64,000 nt of DNA, from NCBI GenBank assembly GCA_964526295.1, contig CAZGKW010000011.1, positions 1 to 64,000 of the forward strand. Reading direction: 5' to 3'. Below are positions 41,406 to 49,686 of the stretch, one piece after another. Position numbers and translations under genes: made by a program. The notes under the pieces were generated by a model. That model had not been told where the DNA came from. It ran no database searches and was given only the letters and a program-made list of their open reading frames with translations. The DNA comes from CAZGKW01 sp964526295 (GTDB lineage Bacteria; Planctomycetota; Phycisphaerae; FEN-1346). Position 1 is the stretch's first letter, and every line of letters starts with the position of its first letter.

Positions 41406-42683
41406 TCAGGCGCTGGGCTGGGCCTCCGGCGAAGCGCCTCGGGCGTGGACCTCGATCTCGTCGAGCTGCTCGTCGGGCAGCGACAGCAGGTAGTCCAGGA
41501 AGAACCAGTACCCCCGGACGTGGTGGGTCGACTGGTCAGCGCTCATGGTGTAGTCGTAGGGCGGGTCCCACGACCAGAACCCCCAGTGGGTGTTCGGATC
41601 GTCGATATAGGGGGCGTCCTCGCCGCCGGGCACCTGCTGCTGGTTCAGGGAGTATCGGAGGGCCCGGGCGGCGCCGTCGACGTACTCCGGCCGGCCGCTG
41701 GCCTTGTGGGCCAGGAGCAGGGCGATGGCGATGTTGGGCATGTCGCCGGGCCCGACGTACTCGGTGACCGGGACGCCCCATCGGTCCTCGCTGAGGTGCC
41801 AGGCCCCTCCGGGCCGCTGGGTCTCGAGGTGCCAGTCGGCGAACCGCAGGCCCGCTTCCAGGAACCGCTCGTCCTCGGTCCGCAGGTAGACGCGTACGAG
41901 GGCCCGGATCTCGTCGGCCGCCATGTCGCTGCTGTAATAGATATTGTTGATCAAGTAGAAGGAGCCGTTCTCGGCCTGGAGCGTGAGGGCATACTCGGCC
42001 CAGTCGTGGGCCCGTTCGAGCCACATCCGGTCGCCGGTGAACTCCTGGAGGGCGATCAGGGCCACGATGACCCGCCCGAACGACTGCCACCCCCGCGTCA
42101 GCCAGCTCTCGTGGAAGTGGTCGTACTTGGGGGCGAAGTGGTGGTTCTGCGACTGGAGGAGGAACCGGCTGCTGCCGGTCGCCCGAGACAGGTACACCTC
42201 GTCCTCCAGCCGCTCCCACAGCCCCAGGTTCAGCGTCACGTAATCGGCGGTGTACTTCGTCCAGAGCTGGGTGGGCTTGATGTTATCGCGAACACCGCCG
42301 GCGACGAGACTCATCGGATGCGTCTCGACCATGAACTCGTCGAGCCAGTCGCCACAGCGGCGGGCCATCTCGAGGAACTGCTCGTCCTCGTACCGGTCGA
42401 ACGCCGCCATGCACTGGAACGGGGCGATCAGGTTGACGGTCTGCGGCTCGGTCAGCATCCGGGACCGGGCGTCGTAGTAGCCGTGGAACGCCCCGGCCTG
42501 GTCGTCGAACTGGCGGGGCAGCCAGTGGTAGGTATTCTCGCGGGCCCGGTGCTCCAGGTCCTCCTTCGAGAGGCCCAAGGCGTCCAGGACGGGGCTGTTG
42601 CGGTCCTCGGCTGGGCACAGACCCCAGCCCCGGGGGGAGATCGGCATGTGCACGGGTTCGCCGGATGGTGGGCACTTCGCCAT
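41406..42683 (-). CDS. (alpha/alpha)6-barrel protein, glycosidase/epimerase-like
   Basis: 425 residues. ATG at 42683 has GGAGGA eight bases upstream. The body is a series of helix pairs of an (alpha/alpha)6 barrel: AAFDRYEDEQFLEMARRCGD, WERLEDEVYLSRATGSSRFL, ALQEFTGDRMWLERAHDWAE, RVYLRTEDERFLEAGLRFAD and LLLAHKASGRPEYVDGAARA. This fold is shared by GH88/GH105, GH127-like and N-acylglucosamine 2-epimerase-like enzymes. Conserved aromatic/acidic patches include NNIYYSSDMAADEIR and THWGFWSWDPPYDYTMS. The reaction is unknown. No signal peptide, so it acts in the cytoplasm, beside the GH65 phosphorylase and GT4 enzyme with short gaps on both sides. Confidence 0.65.
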   Translation of the reverse strand: MAKCPPSGEPVHMPISPRGWGLCPAEDRNSPVLDALGLSKEDLEHRARENTYHWLPRQFDDQAGAFHGYYDARSRMLTEPQTVNLIAPFQCMAAFDRYEDEQFLEMARRCGDWLDEFMVETHPMSLVAGGVRDNIKPTQLWTKYTADYVTLNLGLWERLEDEVYLSRATGSSRFLLQSQNHHFAPKYDHFHESWLTRGWQSFGRVIVALIALQEFTGDRMWLERAHDWAEYALTLQAENGSFYLINNIYYSSDMAADEIRALVRVYLRTEDERFLEAGLRFADWHLETQRPGGAWHLSEDRWGVPVTEYVGPGDMPNIAIALLLAHKASGRPEYVDGAARALRYSLNQQQVPGGEDAPYIDDPNTHWGFWSWDPPYDYTMSADQSTHHVRGYWFFLDYLLSLPDEQLDEIEVHARGASPEAQPSA

Positions 42684-42746
42684 GGTGTATCCTCCAGCGG
42701 TTCGACTCGTCGCTTGGCCCATCCTAGGCCCGCGGGCGCCGCCCGT

Positions 42747-43973
42747 CTAGGCATGAACGCGCGATTCCTTCCGCCGGTGCGACCCCTCGATGGCTCGCTC
42801 GTAGACGCTGACCGTGTCCTGGGTCATCCGCTCGCGGGAAAAGACCTCGACGGCCCGCTTGCGGCCGGCTTCGCCCAACCGGGCCGCCAGCTCCTTGTCC
42901 CTGAGCAAGAGGGCGATCTTCTCGGCCAGGGCGTCGGCGTCCCGCTTCGGCACGAAGAAGCCCGTCTCCTCGTCGAGGACCGACTCGACGATCCCGCCGC
43001 TCGGGGTCACGACGACCGGCTTGGCGCAGGCCATCGCCTCGACCGGCACCAGGCCGAACGGCTCCTCCCCGATCGTCGGATACGTGACGACGTCGCAATA
43101 GTTGTAGACCCAGGGCAGCTCCATGTAGGGGAACGACTGGATGATGACGTTGTCCGAGAGGCCCAAGGCGTCGATGGCGTGCCGGACCTCTTCCTTGTAC
43201 CCCTGGAGCTCGCGGATCCAGTCGACGATGTCGTCGGTGTCGGTGATGATGAGGGCCGCCTCGGGAAACTCCTCGCGGACCTTCCGCATGGCCCGGACGG
43301 TGTAGATGACGCCCTTCCAGGGGAGCATCCGGGCGGGGTGGATGACGACGGGGCGGTCCTTCAGGCCCAGCTTGTCGGCCCACTTCGGGTCGTCGTTCTC
43401 GGGCGAGAAGAGCCCCACGTCGATACCCGGATAGATGACCTCGATGTTGTCGAGATGGGGGGCCTGGTCCCGGATGCCCTTGGTCACGTGCTTGCAGAAC
43501 GTGATGATGTAGTCCCACTTGGCCCGCTTGAGGAGGTCCTCGCAGATGAACTCGCTCCAGACCTCGTGGACCGTCAGGACGTTCGGCACGCCCTCCTCCC
43601 ACAGGGCCGTCAGGGCCATGGCGTGCTCGGGCACGAAGTGGTGGAAGTTGTGCCCGTGGACCACCTCGATCTCGTGCTCTTTGATGAAGTCCGCGTACAT
43701 CTGCCGGACGGCCTCGGTCAGCTCCTCGTCCTGCTCGTCCGCGGCGAGGTCCCTCTTCCCTTTCTCGTCGCGGATGTGCTCCGGATTCATCAGGTCGGTC
43801 CGGTAGACTTGGACGCCCTCGACCTCCTCCTGGTCGGGCCGGCCTTCGAGCGACCCGACGAGGGCGTGGACCTCGTGGCCCTGTCGGACGAGTTCGCAGC
43901 ACAGGTCCAGCAGGTGCGACTCGACGCCTCCCGTGGTCGGAAAGAACGCGAAATGGGTCATGCAGATTCGCAT
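42747..43973 (-). CDS. GT4-family glycosyltransferase
   Basis: 408 residues. ATG at 43973 has GGAGGAGA at ideal spacing. The start MRICMTHFAFFPTTGGVESH and the segments VVHGHNFHHFVPEHAMAL, VIYPGIDVGLFSP, RMLPWKGVIYTVRAM and the E-x7-E element EEPFGLVPVEAMACAKPVVV define a GT-B family 4 transferase. Donor and acceptor are not evident. The rather acidic insertion around residues 80-110 (KGKRDLAADEQDEELTEAVR) is unusual for the family. The gene heads a run with the barrel protein and GH65 phosphorylase and may build the disaccharide or glycoside that GH65 later cleaves. Confidence 0.87.
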   Translation of the reverse strand: MRICMTHFAFFPTTGGVESHLLDLCCELVRQGHEVHALVGSLEGRPDQEEVEGVQVYRTDLMNPEHIRDEKGKRDLAADEQDEELTEAVRQMYADFIKEHEIEVVHGHNFHHFVPEHAMALTALWEEGVPNVLTVHEVWSEFICEDLLKRAKWDYIITFCKHVTKGIRDQAPHLDNIEVIYPGIDVGLFSPENDDPKWADKLGLKDRPVVIHPARMLPWKGVIYTVRAMRKVREEFPEAALIITDTDDIVDWIRELQGYKEEVRHAIDALGLSDNVIIQSFPYMELPWVYNYCDVVTYPTIGEEPFGLVPVEAMACAKPVVVTPSGGIVESVLDEETGFFVPKRDADALAEKIALLLRDKELAARLGEAGRKRAVEVFSRERMTQDTVSVYERAIEGSHRRKESRVHA

Positions 43974-44186
43974 CGGCTCTCCTCCTGGTGATACAGCGTG
44001 CCGGGGACGCAACGTGCCCGCCTTCGCTGATTCCCCATGATGGCCCGTCGAGGCGCAGAAGACCATCCGAGAACCGCGGGTTGCCCCACGGGACGAGGCC
44101 CCAAAGCCCCCTGGGAGAATGTCCCACCCCCCGGGAAAGGCTGAATCGGGCGTGAAGAACTGCTGCGGGCCGGCAGCGCGCCGGCT

Positions 44187-44462
44187 TCACTGGCATCCCC
44201 GCGCGAGGGCCACGAGCCCAAGGATACGGCGGAACAGGGCCCCGTGCGACAGGAGGCCCACCGCGAAAACGATCAGGACGCCCGCCGCCACGCCCATCCC
44301 CGTGCGGTACTGCAGCGGCCCTTCCGTGCCGAGAAGCTCCTCCAGGGGCGGGCCGAGCAGGGCTTCGGTCCCCGCCCCCAGCCAGTGGACGATGTACAGG
44401 CTGAGGCCGATCGGCAGGACGACCGCCAGCCCTTTCAGGAAGGTCTTGACCAGCGTGTTCAC
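44187..44462 (-). CDS. Short DUF502-like membrane protein
   Basis: 91 residues. GTG at 44462 has AAGGAGG six bases upstream. Two hydrophobic helices, GLAVVLPIGLSLYIVHWL and GMGVAAGVLIVFAVGLLS, with the FLKGLAVVLPIGLSLYIV opening, resemble the N-terminal half of DUF502 proteins, which normally run to about 200 residues. The match stops after GALFRRILGL. No continuing DUF502 sequence was found in other frames downstream, so it is a short variant or a truncated gene. It follows the P-type ATPase gene on the same strand, separated from it by a strong hairpin. Confidence 0.6.
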   Translation of the reverse strand: MNTLVKTFLKGLAVVLPIGLSLYIVHWLGAGTEALLGPPLEELLGTEGPLQYRTGMGVAAGVLIVFAVGLLSHGALFRRILGLVALARGCQ

Positions 44463-44504
44463 GTGTCGCCTCCTTCACGCCCCGCGGCCGATGGCCGCCA
44501 CTTC

Positions 44505-44528
44505 GCCCGGCGTGGAAACACGCCGGGC
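44505..44528 (-). terminator. Perfect 10-bp hairpin with GAAA tetraloop
   Basis: GCCCGGCGTG (44505-44514) and CACGCCGGGC (44519-44528) form a perfect stem around GAAA. It lies 18 bases after the ATPase stop and before the DUF502-like start. A hairpin this stable is a likely transcript end or processing site even though no T-tract follows. Confidence 0.6.
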
Positions 44529-44545
44529 TGCCGTGCGGCTGCGTC

Positions 44546-47224
44546 TCACTCCACAGCCGACCCCCTCGACCGGAGCCGCTGGACGGCCCGCAGCACTTGT
44601 CCCGCCGCGGCGGGGACGAGACTGAGGCCCAGCACGATGGCCCACCCCGCAGCGCCCGGGCCCTCGGTCTTCAGGACGAACGAGAGGCCCGGCACCTTGG
44701 CGGCGGCCACCAGCAGGGCCGCGCACCCCGCCAGGGCCGCCCAGATCCACGGGTTCCGCACTACGTCGTTGTCCCACAGCCGCGACCCCCGGTCCCGCAG
44801 GTTGAAGACGAACCACAGCTTCGCAAACCCCAGCGTCAGGAACGAGACGGTCACCGCCCGCGGCGTCTCCATGCCGGCCCCCTTCACCGCCCACGCCAGC
44901 CCCCCCAGGACGCACGCCGCCAGCACCACGCTCCACGCCCCGATAGCCAGCCAGTGCCGGCGCGTGAGCACCGACTCCTCCTTCGGCCGCGGGGGGCGGT
45001 CCATGACGGTCGGGCTGCCTTTGCCGACCCCGAGGGCCAGGGCCGGGAACACGTCGGTCAGGACGTTCAGATAGAGAATCTGGAGGGGCCTCAAAGGCAG
45101 CGGGGCCCCGGCCAGCGACGCGATCCCGACGGCCAGGATCTCCGCCAGGTTCGTGCACAGCATGAACATCAGGGCCTTGCGGATGTTGGCGAAGATGACG
45201 CGGCCCTCCCGGACCGCCGTCACGATGGTGGCGAAGGCGTCGTCCTTGAGGATGATGTCGGCGGCCTCGCGGGCGGCGTCGGTGCCCCGGCGGCCCATGG
45301 CCACGCCGACGTCCGCCTTCCGGAGGGCCGGGGCGTCGTTGATGCCGTCGCCTGTCATGGCGGCCGTCTCGCCCTCCTCCTGGTACAGGCGGAGCAGGTG
45401 GTACTTCTGCTCGGGGCTCAGGCGGGCAAAGACCGAGGCCCCGAGGGCCCGTCGCCGGACGTCCTCGTCCAGGTCGTCGCCCCGGCCGATCTCGCGGCCG
45501 GTCATTACGCCGTCGTCGCCGCCGGTCTCCAGGCCGACCTCCTCGGCCACCGTGACGGCGGTCTCGGCCCGGTCGCCGGTGACCATGATGGGTCGGATGC
45601 CGGCCCCGCGGCAGGCGGCGATGGCCTCCCGGACCCCTTCGCGTGGGGGATCGGCCAGGCCCACCACGCCCAGGAACCGGAGCCCTTCGTAGGGCTCGGC
45701 GTCGGGGTCGTCCACCCGCTTCTCGGCCATCGCCAGGAGCCTCAGGCCCTCCTCGGCCATGCCTCGGACCCGCTCGGCCCACTCCTTGCGCCGCTCGTCG
45801 CGGAGCGGCTCCTCCCCCTCGCCGTCCTCCGTGGCGATCGTGTCGCACGCCCCCAGGACCGCCTTGGGTGCCCCCTTGACGGCCACCCGGTACCCCCCTT
45901 CCTCCTCATGGACCGTGGCCATCATCATGACGTCCGGGTCGAAGGCCACCTCCCGGTCCTCGGGCCACCGGTCGAGCAGACCGTCGCGGTCGTGCCCGAA
46001 TCGCCGGGCCGCCCGGAGCAGGGCCACCTCCATCGGGTCGCCGGACGGCTGGTCCTCCTCGTCCACGGTCGCGTTGTTGCACAGGGCGCCGATCTGGAGG
46101 ATTCGCCGGACGATGGGGCCCGGCTCGGGCGTCTCGCTCCCCTGCTCGTCCGCTTCGTCCAGATCGTGCGTGCCGGCGGGTGTCACGACCCGGCGGAGGG
46201 TCATTCGGTTTTCGGTCAGCGTGCCGGTCTTGTCGGCGAAGATGACGGTCGTGGCGCCGAGGGCCTCGACGGCGGTCAGCCGCCGGGCCAGGGCGTTTCG
46301 CCGGGCCAGCAGCCACATGCCGCGCGCCAGCGCGATCGTCGTGGCCACGGGCACGCCTTCCGGCACGGCCGCCACCCCCAACGCGACGGCCGTCTCGACC
46401 ATCAACAGGATCGGCCGGCCCGAGGCGTACCCCGCGGCGGCCACCAGGCCCGCCAGGGCCAACGCGAGCCACCCCATCCGGGCCCCGAACCGGTTCAGCC
46501 GCTCCTGGAGCGGCGACGGGCCCGACTCGACCTCCTCGGCCAGCTCCGTGACGCGGCCGATCTCGGTCCGGCTGCCCGTGGCGACGACGACCCCCTCGCC
46601 GGAGCCCTCCGTCACGGTCGCCCCGCGGTAGACCATGCCGGACCGCTCGGCCAGGGGGGCCTCCGCGTCGACCGGCTCGGTGCTCTTGGAGGCGGGGGTC
46701 GATTCGCCCGTCAGCGACGACTCGTCGGCGTGGAAGTGGTTGGCCTCGATGAGCCGGAGGTCGGCCGGGACGGCGTCGCCGGCCTCCAGGACGACGACGT
46801 CGCCGGGCACCAGGTCGGTCGTGCGGACCTGGCCCTCGCGTCCGTCGCGGCGGACGCGGGCCCGCGGCTTGCCCTTCTCGCGGAGCGCCTGCATGGAGCG
46901 GACCGCCCGCCACTGGCCCACGAACCCGATGAGGCCGTTGACGACCAGGACCGCGACGATGGCGACGCCCTCAGCCGCCTGGCCGGCGACGAACGCCAGC
47001 ACCGCCGCGACCCCCAGGATGGCCACGACGACGCTCTTGAACTGGTCGGCGGCCACCTGCCAGACACCGGGCCCCTCGGCCTGGGGCAGGCGGTTGGGGC
47101 CGTGCTCCTGGCGGCGGCGCCGGACCTCCTCGTCCGAGAGGCCCTGCCCGGCGTCGACGCCCTGGGCGTCGAGCACGTCCCGGACGCTTCGGGCGTGTGC
47201 GGGCGGCGCGTCGTCACCGGCCAT
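44546..47224 (-). CDS. P2-type cation-transporting ATPase
   Basis: 892 residues. ATG at 47224 follows GAGAGGAA. The cation-ATPase N-terminal domain (LSDEEVRRRRQEHGPNRLPQ) is followed by the actuator motif SSLTGEST, the transmembrane ion site VAAVPEGVPVATTIALARGM (PEGVP where P2A pumps have PEGLP), the phosphorylation site DKTGTLTENRM with Asp331, and hinge motif TGDGINDAPALRKADVGVAM. About ten transmembrane helices end in a cation-ATPase C-terminal domain. P2A/P2B enzymes pump Ca2+ or Mn2+; P2C/D pump Na+ or K+. The ion here is not certain, Ca2+-like being the first guess. Its start overlaps the end of the GAPDH-fragment gene by 11 bases. Confidence 0.9.
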   Translation of the reverse strand: MAGDDAPPAHARSVRDVLDAQGVDAGQGLSDEEVRRRRQEHGPNRLPQAEGPGVWQVAADQFKSVVVAILGVAAVLAFVAGQAAEGVAIVAVLVVNGLIGFVGQWRAVRSMQALREKGKPRARVRRDGREGQVRTTDLVPGDVVVLEAGDAVPADLRLIEANHFHADESSLTGESTPASKSTEPVDAEAPLAERSGMVYRGATVTEGSGEGVVVATGSRTEIGRVTELAEEVESGPSPLQERLNRFGARMGWLALALAGLVAAAGYASGRPILLMVETAVALGVAAVPEGVPVATTIALARGMWLLARRNALARRLTAVEALGATTVIFADKTGTLTENRMTLRRVVTPAGTHDLDEADEQGSETPEPGPIVRRILQIGALCNNATVDEEDQPSGDPMEVALLRAARRFGHDRDGLLDRWPEDREVAFDPDVMMMATVHEEEGGYRVAVKGAPKAVLGACDTIATEDGEGEEPLRDERRKEWAERVRGMAEEGLRLLAMAEKRVDDPDAEPYEGLRFLGVVGLADPPREGVREAIAACRGAGIRPIMVTGDRAETAVTVAEEVGLETGGDDGVMTGREIGRGDDLDEDVRRRALGASVFARLSPEQKYHLLRLYQEEGETAAMTGDGINDAPALRKADVGVAMGRRGTDAAREAADIILKDDAFATIVTAVREGRVIFANIRKALMFMLCTNLAEILAVGIASLAGAPLPLRPLQILYLNVLTDVFPALALGVGKGSPTVMDRPPRPKEESVLTRRHWLAIGAWSVVLAACVLGGLAWAVKGAGMETPRAVTVSFLTLGFAKLWFVFNLRDRGSRLWDNDVVRNPWIWAALAGCAALLVAAAKVPGLSFVLKTEGPGAAGWAIVLGLSLVPAAAGQVLRAVQRLRSRGSAVE

Positions 47225-47645
47225 GCCGTGTTCCTCTCCCCGACCCGCCCCGGTCCGTCCCTGGTGGACCGGCCCCGAAGGTCCCCTCGGCCCCTGCCCT
47301 TTCTCCCGGCGAGACGAGCCGCCAGGGGACAGGAAAGTCATGGCCCGCCCGCTGGAGCGTGCTCAGGGCGTGCCGGACCATCTGGCTGACGTAGCCCCAC
47401 TCGTTGTCGTACCAGCTCATTACCTTCACGAGGTCCCCGTCGACCACCTGGGTCATCTCGAGGTCGACGATGGAGGCCCGGGAGTCGGCGATGATGTCGG
47501 AGGAGACGAGCGGTTCGTCGGTGGCGCCCATCACGCCGCGGTACCGGTCGGTGTCGGCCTCCTCCCGGAGCTCGCGGGCCCGCTTCCGGGCCTCCTTCTT
47601 CGTCATCTCCTCGACCCGCTCCCGGATGTCCTTCTTGCCGGCCAT
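47214..47645 (-). pseudogene. GAPDH C-terminal fragment fused to a charged helix
   Basis: A 143-residue frame. ATG at 47645 has AAGGA at good spacing and lies two bases after the PolX stop. Residues 1-33 are a charged helix (MAGKKDIRERVEEMTKKEAR onward). Residues 34-95 match the end of type I glyceraldehyde-3-phosphate dehydrogenase: YRGVMGATDEPLVSSDIIAD, then DGDLVKVMSWYDNEWGY. The NAD-binding domain and catalytic Cys are absent, so it cannot be an active enzyme. Residues 96-143 run on in Gly/Arg-rich sequence into the ATPase start. Either a pseudogene made by fusion of a gapA tail to another gene, or a retained small protein with a reused fold. Its good ribosome site and operon position leave expression possible. 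Confidence 0.65.
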
Positions 47646-47647
47646 GG

Positions 47648-49363
47648 TCAGTCCTTTTTCAGGCGTTTGCGGAGCTGCTTCTCGGTGCGGGTGTTGAGGA
47701 CGTCCTTCTTCTCGAGCCAACCCCGGCGGGCGACGCCGACGGCGAACCGCATGAAGTCGAGGTCCGACAGCTTGTGGGCGTCCGTGCCGAGGGTGAACTC
47801 CACGCCCGCCTCGCGGGCCCGCTTGACGTGGGTGTCGGGCAGGTCCAGCCGGTCGGGCTGCCCGTTGATCTCGATCCGGACGCCGTGTGCGACGCAGGCC
47901 TCGAAGATGCGGTCCATGTCGAGCGGGATGGGGTCGCGCCCGCCGATGATCCGCCCCAGGGGGTGCCCGAGGCAGTGAACGACGCCGCTCTTGATGGCCG
48001 AGAGGTACCGCTCGGTCATTTTGTCCTTGCCGAGGTTGCGGTCGTAGTGGATGCTGGCGACGACCCAGTCCATCTCTTCCAGGGTCTTCTCCTCCAGGTC
48101 CAGCTTGCCGCTCTTCAGGATGTCGACCTCGATGCCGGCCATGAGCCAAAGCTTGTCGATATGCGAATCGACGTCGCGGATGGCGTCGGCGTGCTTCCGG
48201 GCCGCATCGTCGTCGAGCCCTTTGGCCATCGTCACGCGCTTGGAGTGGTCGGTGATGGCGAAGTACTGGTAGCCCTTTTCGGCGGCGGCCTGGGCCATCT
48301 CCCGGATCGAGTTGGCCCCGTCGGTGGCGTCGGTGTGGGCCTGGAGGTCGCCGCGGACGTGGTCGAGCTCCACGAGGTCGGGCAGCTCGTCGGCTTCGGC
48401 GGCCTCGATCTCGCCCCGGTCCTCCCGCAGCTCGGGCGGGACCCAGGGCAGGTTCAGCCGGTGGTAGACGGCCTCCTCGGTCTTGCCGGCGAGGGGCTGG
48501 TCGCCCTTCGTCAGGCCGTACTCGTTGAGCTTCCAGTCGCGGTCGACGGCCCGCTTGCGGAGCTTGATGTTGTGGGCCTTCGAGCCGGTGAAGTAGATCA
48601 GGGCCGCCCCGAAGCTGGCCGGATCGAAGTATCGAAAATCGATCTGGAGCCCGCTCGACAGGCGCACCGAGACCTTCTCCTTGCCGCGGCTCAGGACCTC
48701 GTCGATCTCGCGGCACTCGAGGACCGCCTCGGTGGCCTCGTCGCGGTCGGAGGCGTGGACCAGGATGTCGAGGTCGCCGACCGTCTCCTTGCGGCGGCGG
48801 AAACTGCCCGCCACCTCGTACCGCTCGACGGCGTCGATCTTGTCGAGGTGGCGGGTGATCGATTCGACGTGGTCGGCGGCGGCCTTGTACAGGTACCGGC
48901 CGGCCGTCGCTTCGAGCGTCTTCAGGCCCTTGAGGAGGTCCTGCTCGGTCTTGGCACCGAAGCCGTCGAGGTCGCGGACCTTCTCGCCCTCGCAGGCCTT
49001 CTTCAGGTCGTCGAGCGACACGATGCCCAGCTTCTGGTGAAGCTGCATGACCTTGCGGGGGCCGAGGTTGGGGACCCGCATCAGCTCCACGAGGCCCGGC
49101 GGGACCTTCTCCCGCATCTCCCTGAGTCGCTCGCAGGAGCCGGTCTCCAGGATCTCGTGGACCTTCTCGGCGGTGCTCTCGCCGATGTTCGGCAGGTCCG
49201 AGAGGTCTTCGCCCCCCTCGACGAGGTCTTCGAGCCGCTCCGAGAGGTCCCGCACGGTCCGGGCGGCCGAGCGGTAGGAGCGGATGCGGAACTCGTTGCC
49301 GCCCGACAGCTCGATCAGGTCGGCGATCTCGTCGAAGATGTCGGCAACCTGGGCATTCTCCAT
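47648..49363 (-). CDS. polX: DNA polymerase X with PHP domain (PolX)
   Basis: 571 residues, normal for bacterial PolX. ATG at 49363 has GGGAGG upstream; an earlier in-frame ATG would add a Gly/Pro-rich leader only. Helix-hairpin-helix regions occupy about 1-140 (NEFRIRSYRSAARTVRDL, LPNIGESTAEKVHEIL, VPNLGPRKVMQLH). The nucleotidyltransferase core has GSFRRRKETVGDLDILVHAS with its two metal-binding Asp. The PHP domain at about 345-560 has LQAHTDATDGANSI, FAITDHSKRVTMAKGL and GTDAHKLSDLDFM. The enzyme fills short gaps and trims 3' ends in base-excision repair in the cytoplasm. It heads a unit with the GAPDH fragment and ATPase. Confidence 0.95.
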   Translation of the reverse strand: MENAQVADIFDEIADLIELSGGNEFRIRSYRSAARTVRDLSERLEDLVEGGEDLSDLPNIGESTAEKVHEILETGSCERLREMREKVPPGLVELMRVPNLGPRKVMQLHQKLGIVSLDDLKKACEGEKVRDLDGFGAKTEQDLLKGLKTLEATAGRYLYKAAADHVESITRHLDKIDAVERYEVAGSFRRRKETVGDLDILVHASDRDEATEAVLECREIDEVLSRGKEKVSVRLSSGLQIDFRYFDPASFGAALIYFTGSKAHNIKLRKRAVDRDWKLNEYGLTKGDQPLAGKTEEAVYHRLNLPWVPPELREDRGEIEAAEADELPDLVELDHVRGDLQAHTDATDGANSIREMAQAAAEKGYQYFAITDHSKRVTMAKGLDDDAARKHADAIRDVDSHIDKLWLMAGIEVDILKSGKLDLEEKTLEEMDWVVASIHYDRNLGKDKMTERYLSAIKSGVVHCLGHPLGRIIGGRDPIPLDMDRIFEACVAHGVRIEINGQPDRLDLPDTHVKRAREAGVEFTLGTDAHKLSDLDFMRFAVGVARRGWLEKKDVLNTRTEKQLRKRLKKD

Positions 49364-49686
49364 GGCCGGACCTCCCGTGATGCCGGGCCCCCACCCGCCT
49401 GTCGCAGCTCGGGCACACGCCGGCGGCATTCGTCCCGGCCGCGCATGCCTCCATTATAGCTCGGCGGACGGGGCCGCCGGGCAGCCCACGCAAGTCGGGC
49501 CCGTGACGCCGGATGGGTGCGCGGCCGCGTCTTTCCATCTTCCTGCCGGGGGGTGGCGATCGCTATCGGCGCCACTCGCGGCAGACCGTGGCCCGAACTA
49601 TGAATCCTGGGTGGGTAGTTTCCCGGGGACATCGAGCGGGTGCAAGGGCGAGGTACGCCCCGCACGGACTCGGGCAAGACGCGGCG
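49364..49686. other. Intergenic region upstream of polX
   Basis: A 323-bp gap holding the polX ribosome site and a -10-like hexamer at 49453-49458. Between 49530 and 49660 the sequence is less GC-rich but no further gene, repeat or hairpin was recognised; open frames on both strands are short shadows without ribosome sites. Confidence 0.5.
49453..49458 (-). promoter_or_regulatory. Perfect -10 hexamer upstream of polX
   Basis: TATAAT on the minus strand in otherwise GC-rich DNA, about 90 bases before the polX start. No convincing -35 lies 16-18 bases further upstream, so the promoter would need an activator or an alternative -35. Confidence 0.4.

Noticed and set aside
38288..41767. A 1159-codon plus-strand frame opposite the CBM48 and GH65 genes
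   Set aside because: No domain content; it runs through several promoters and stops of real minus-strand genes.
47214..47645. A functional glyceraldehyde-3-phosphate dehydrogenase
   Set aside because: No NAD-binding domain and no catalytic Cys; only the C-terminal 60 or so residues match.
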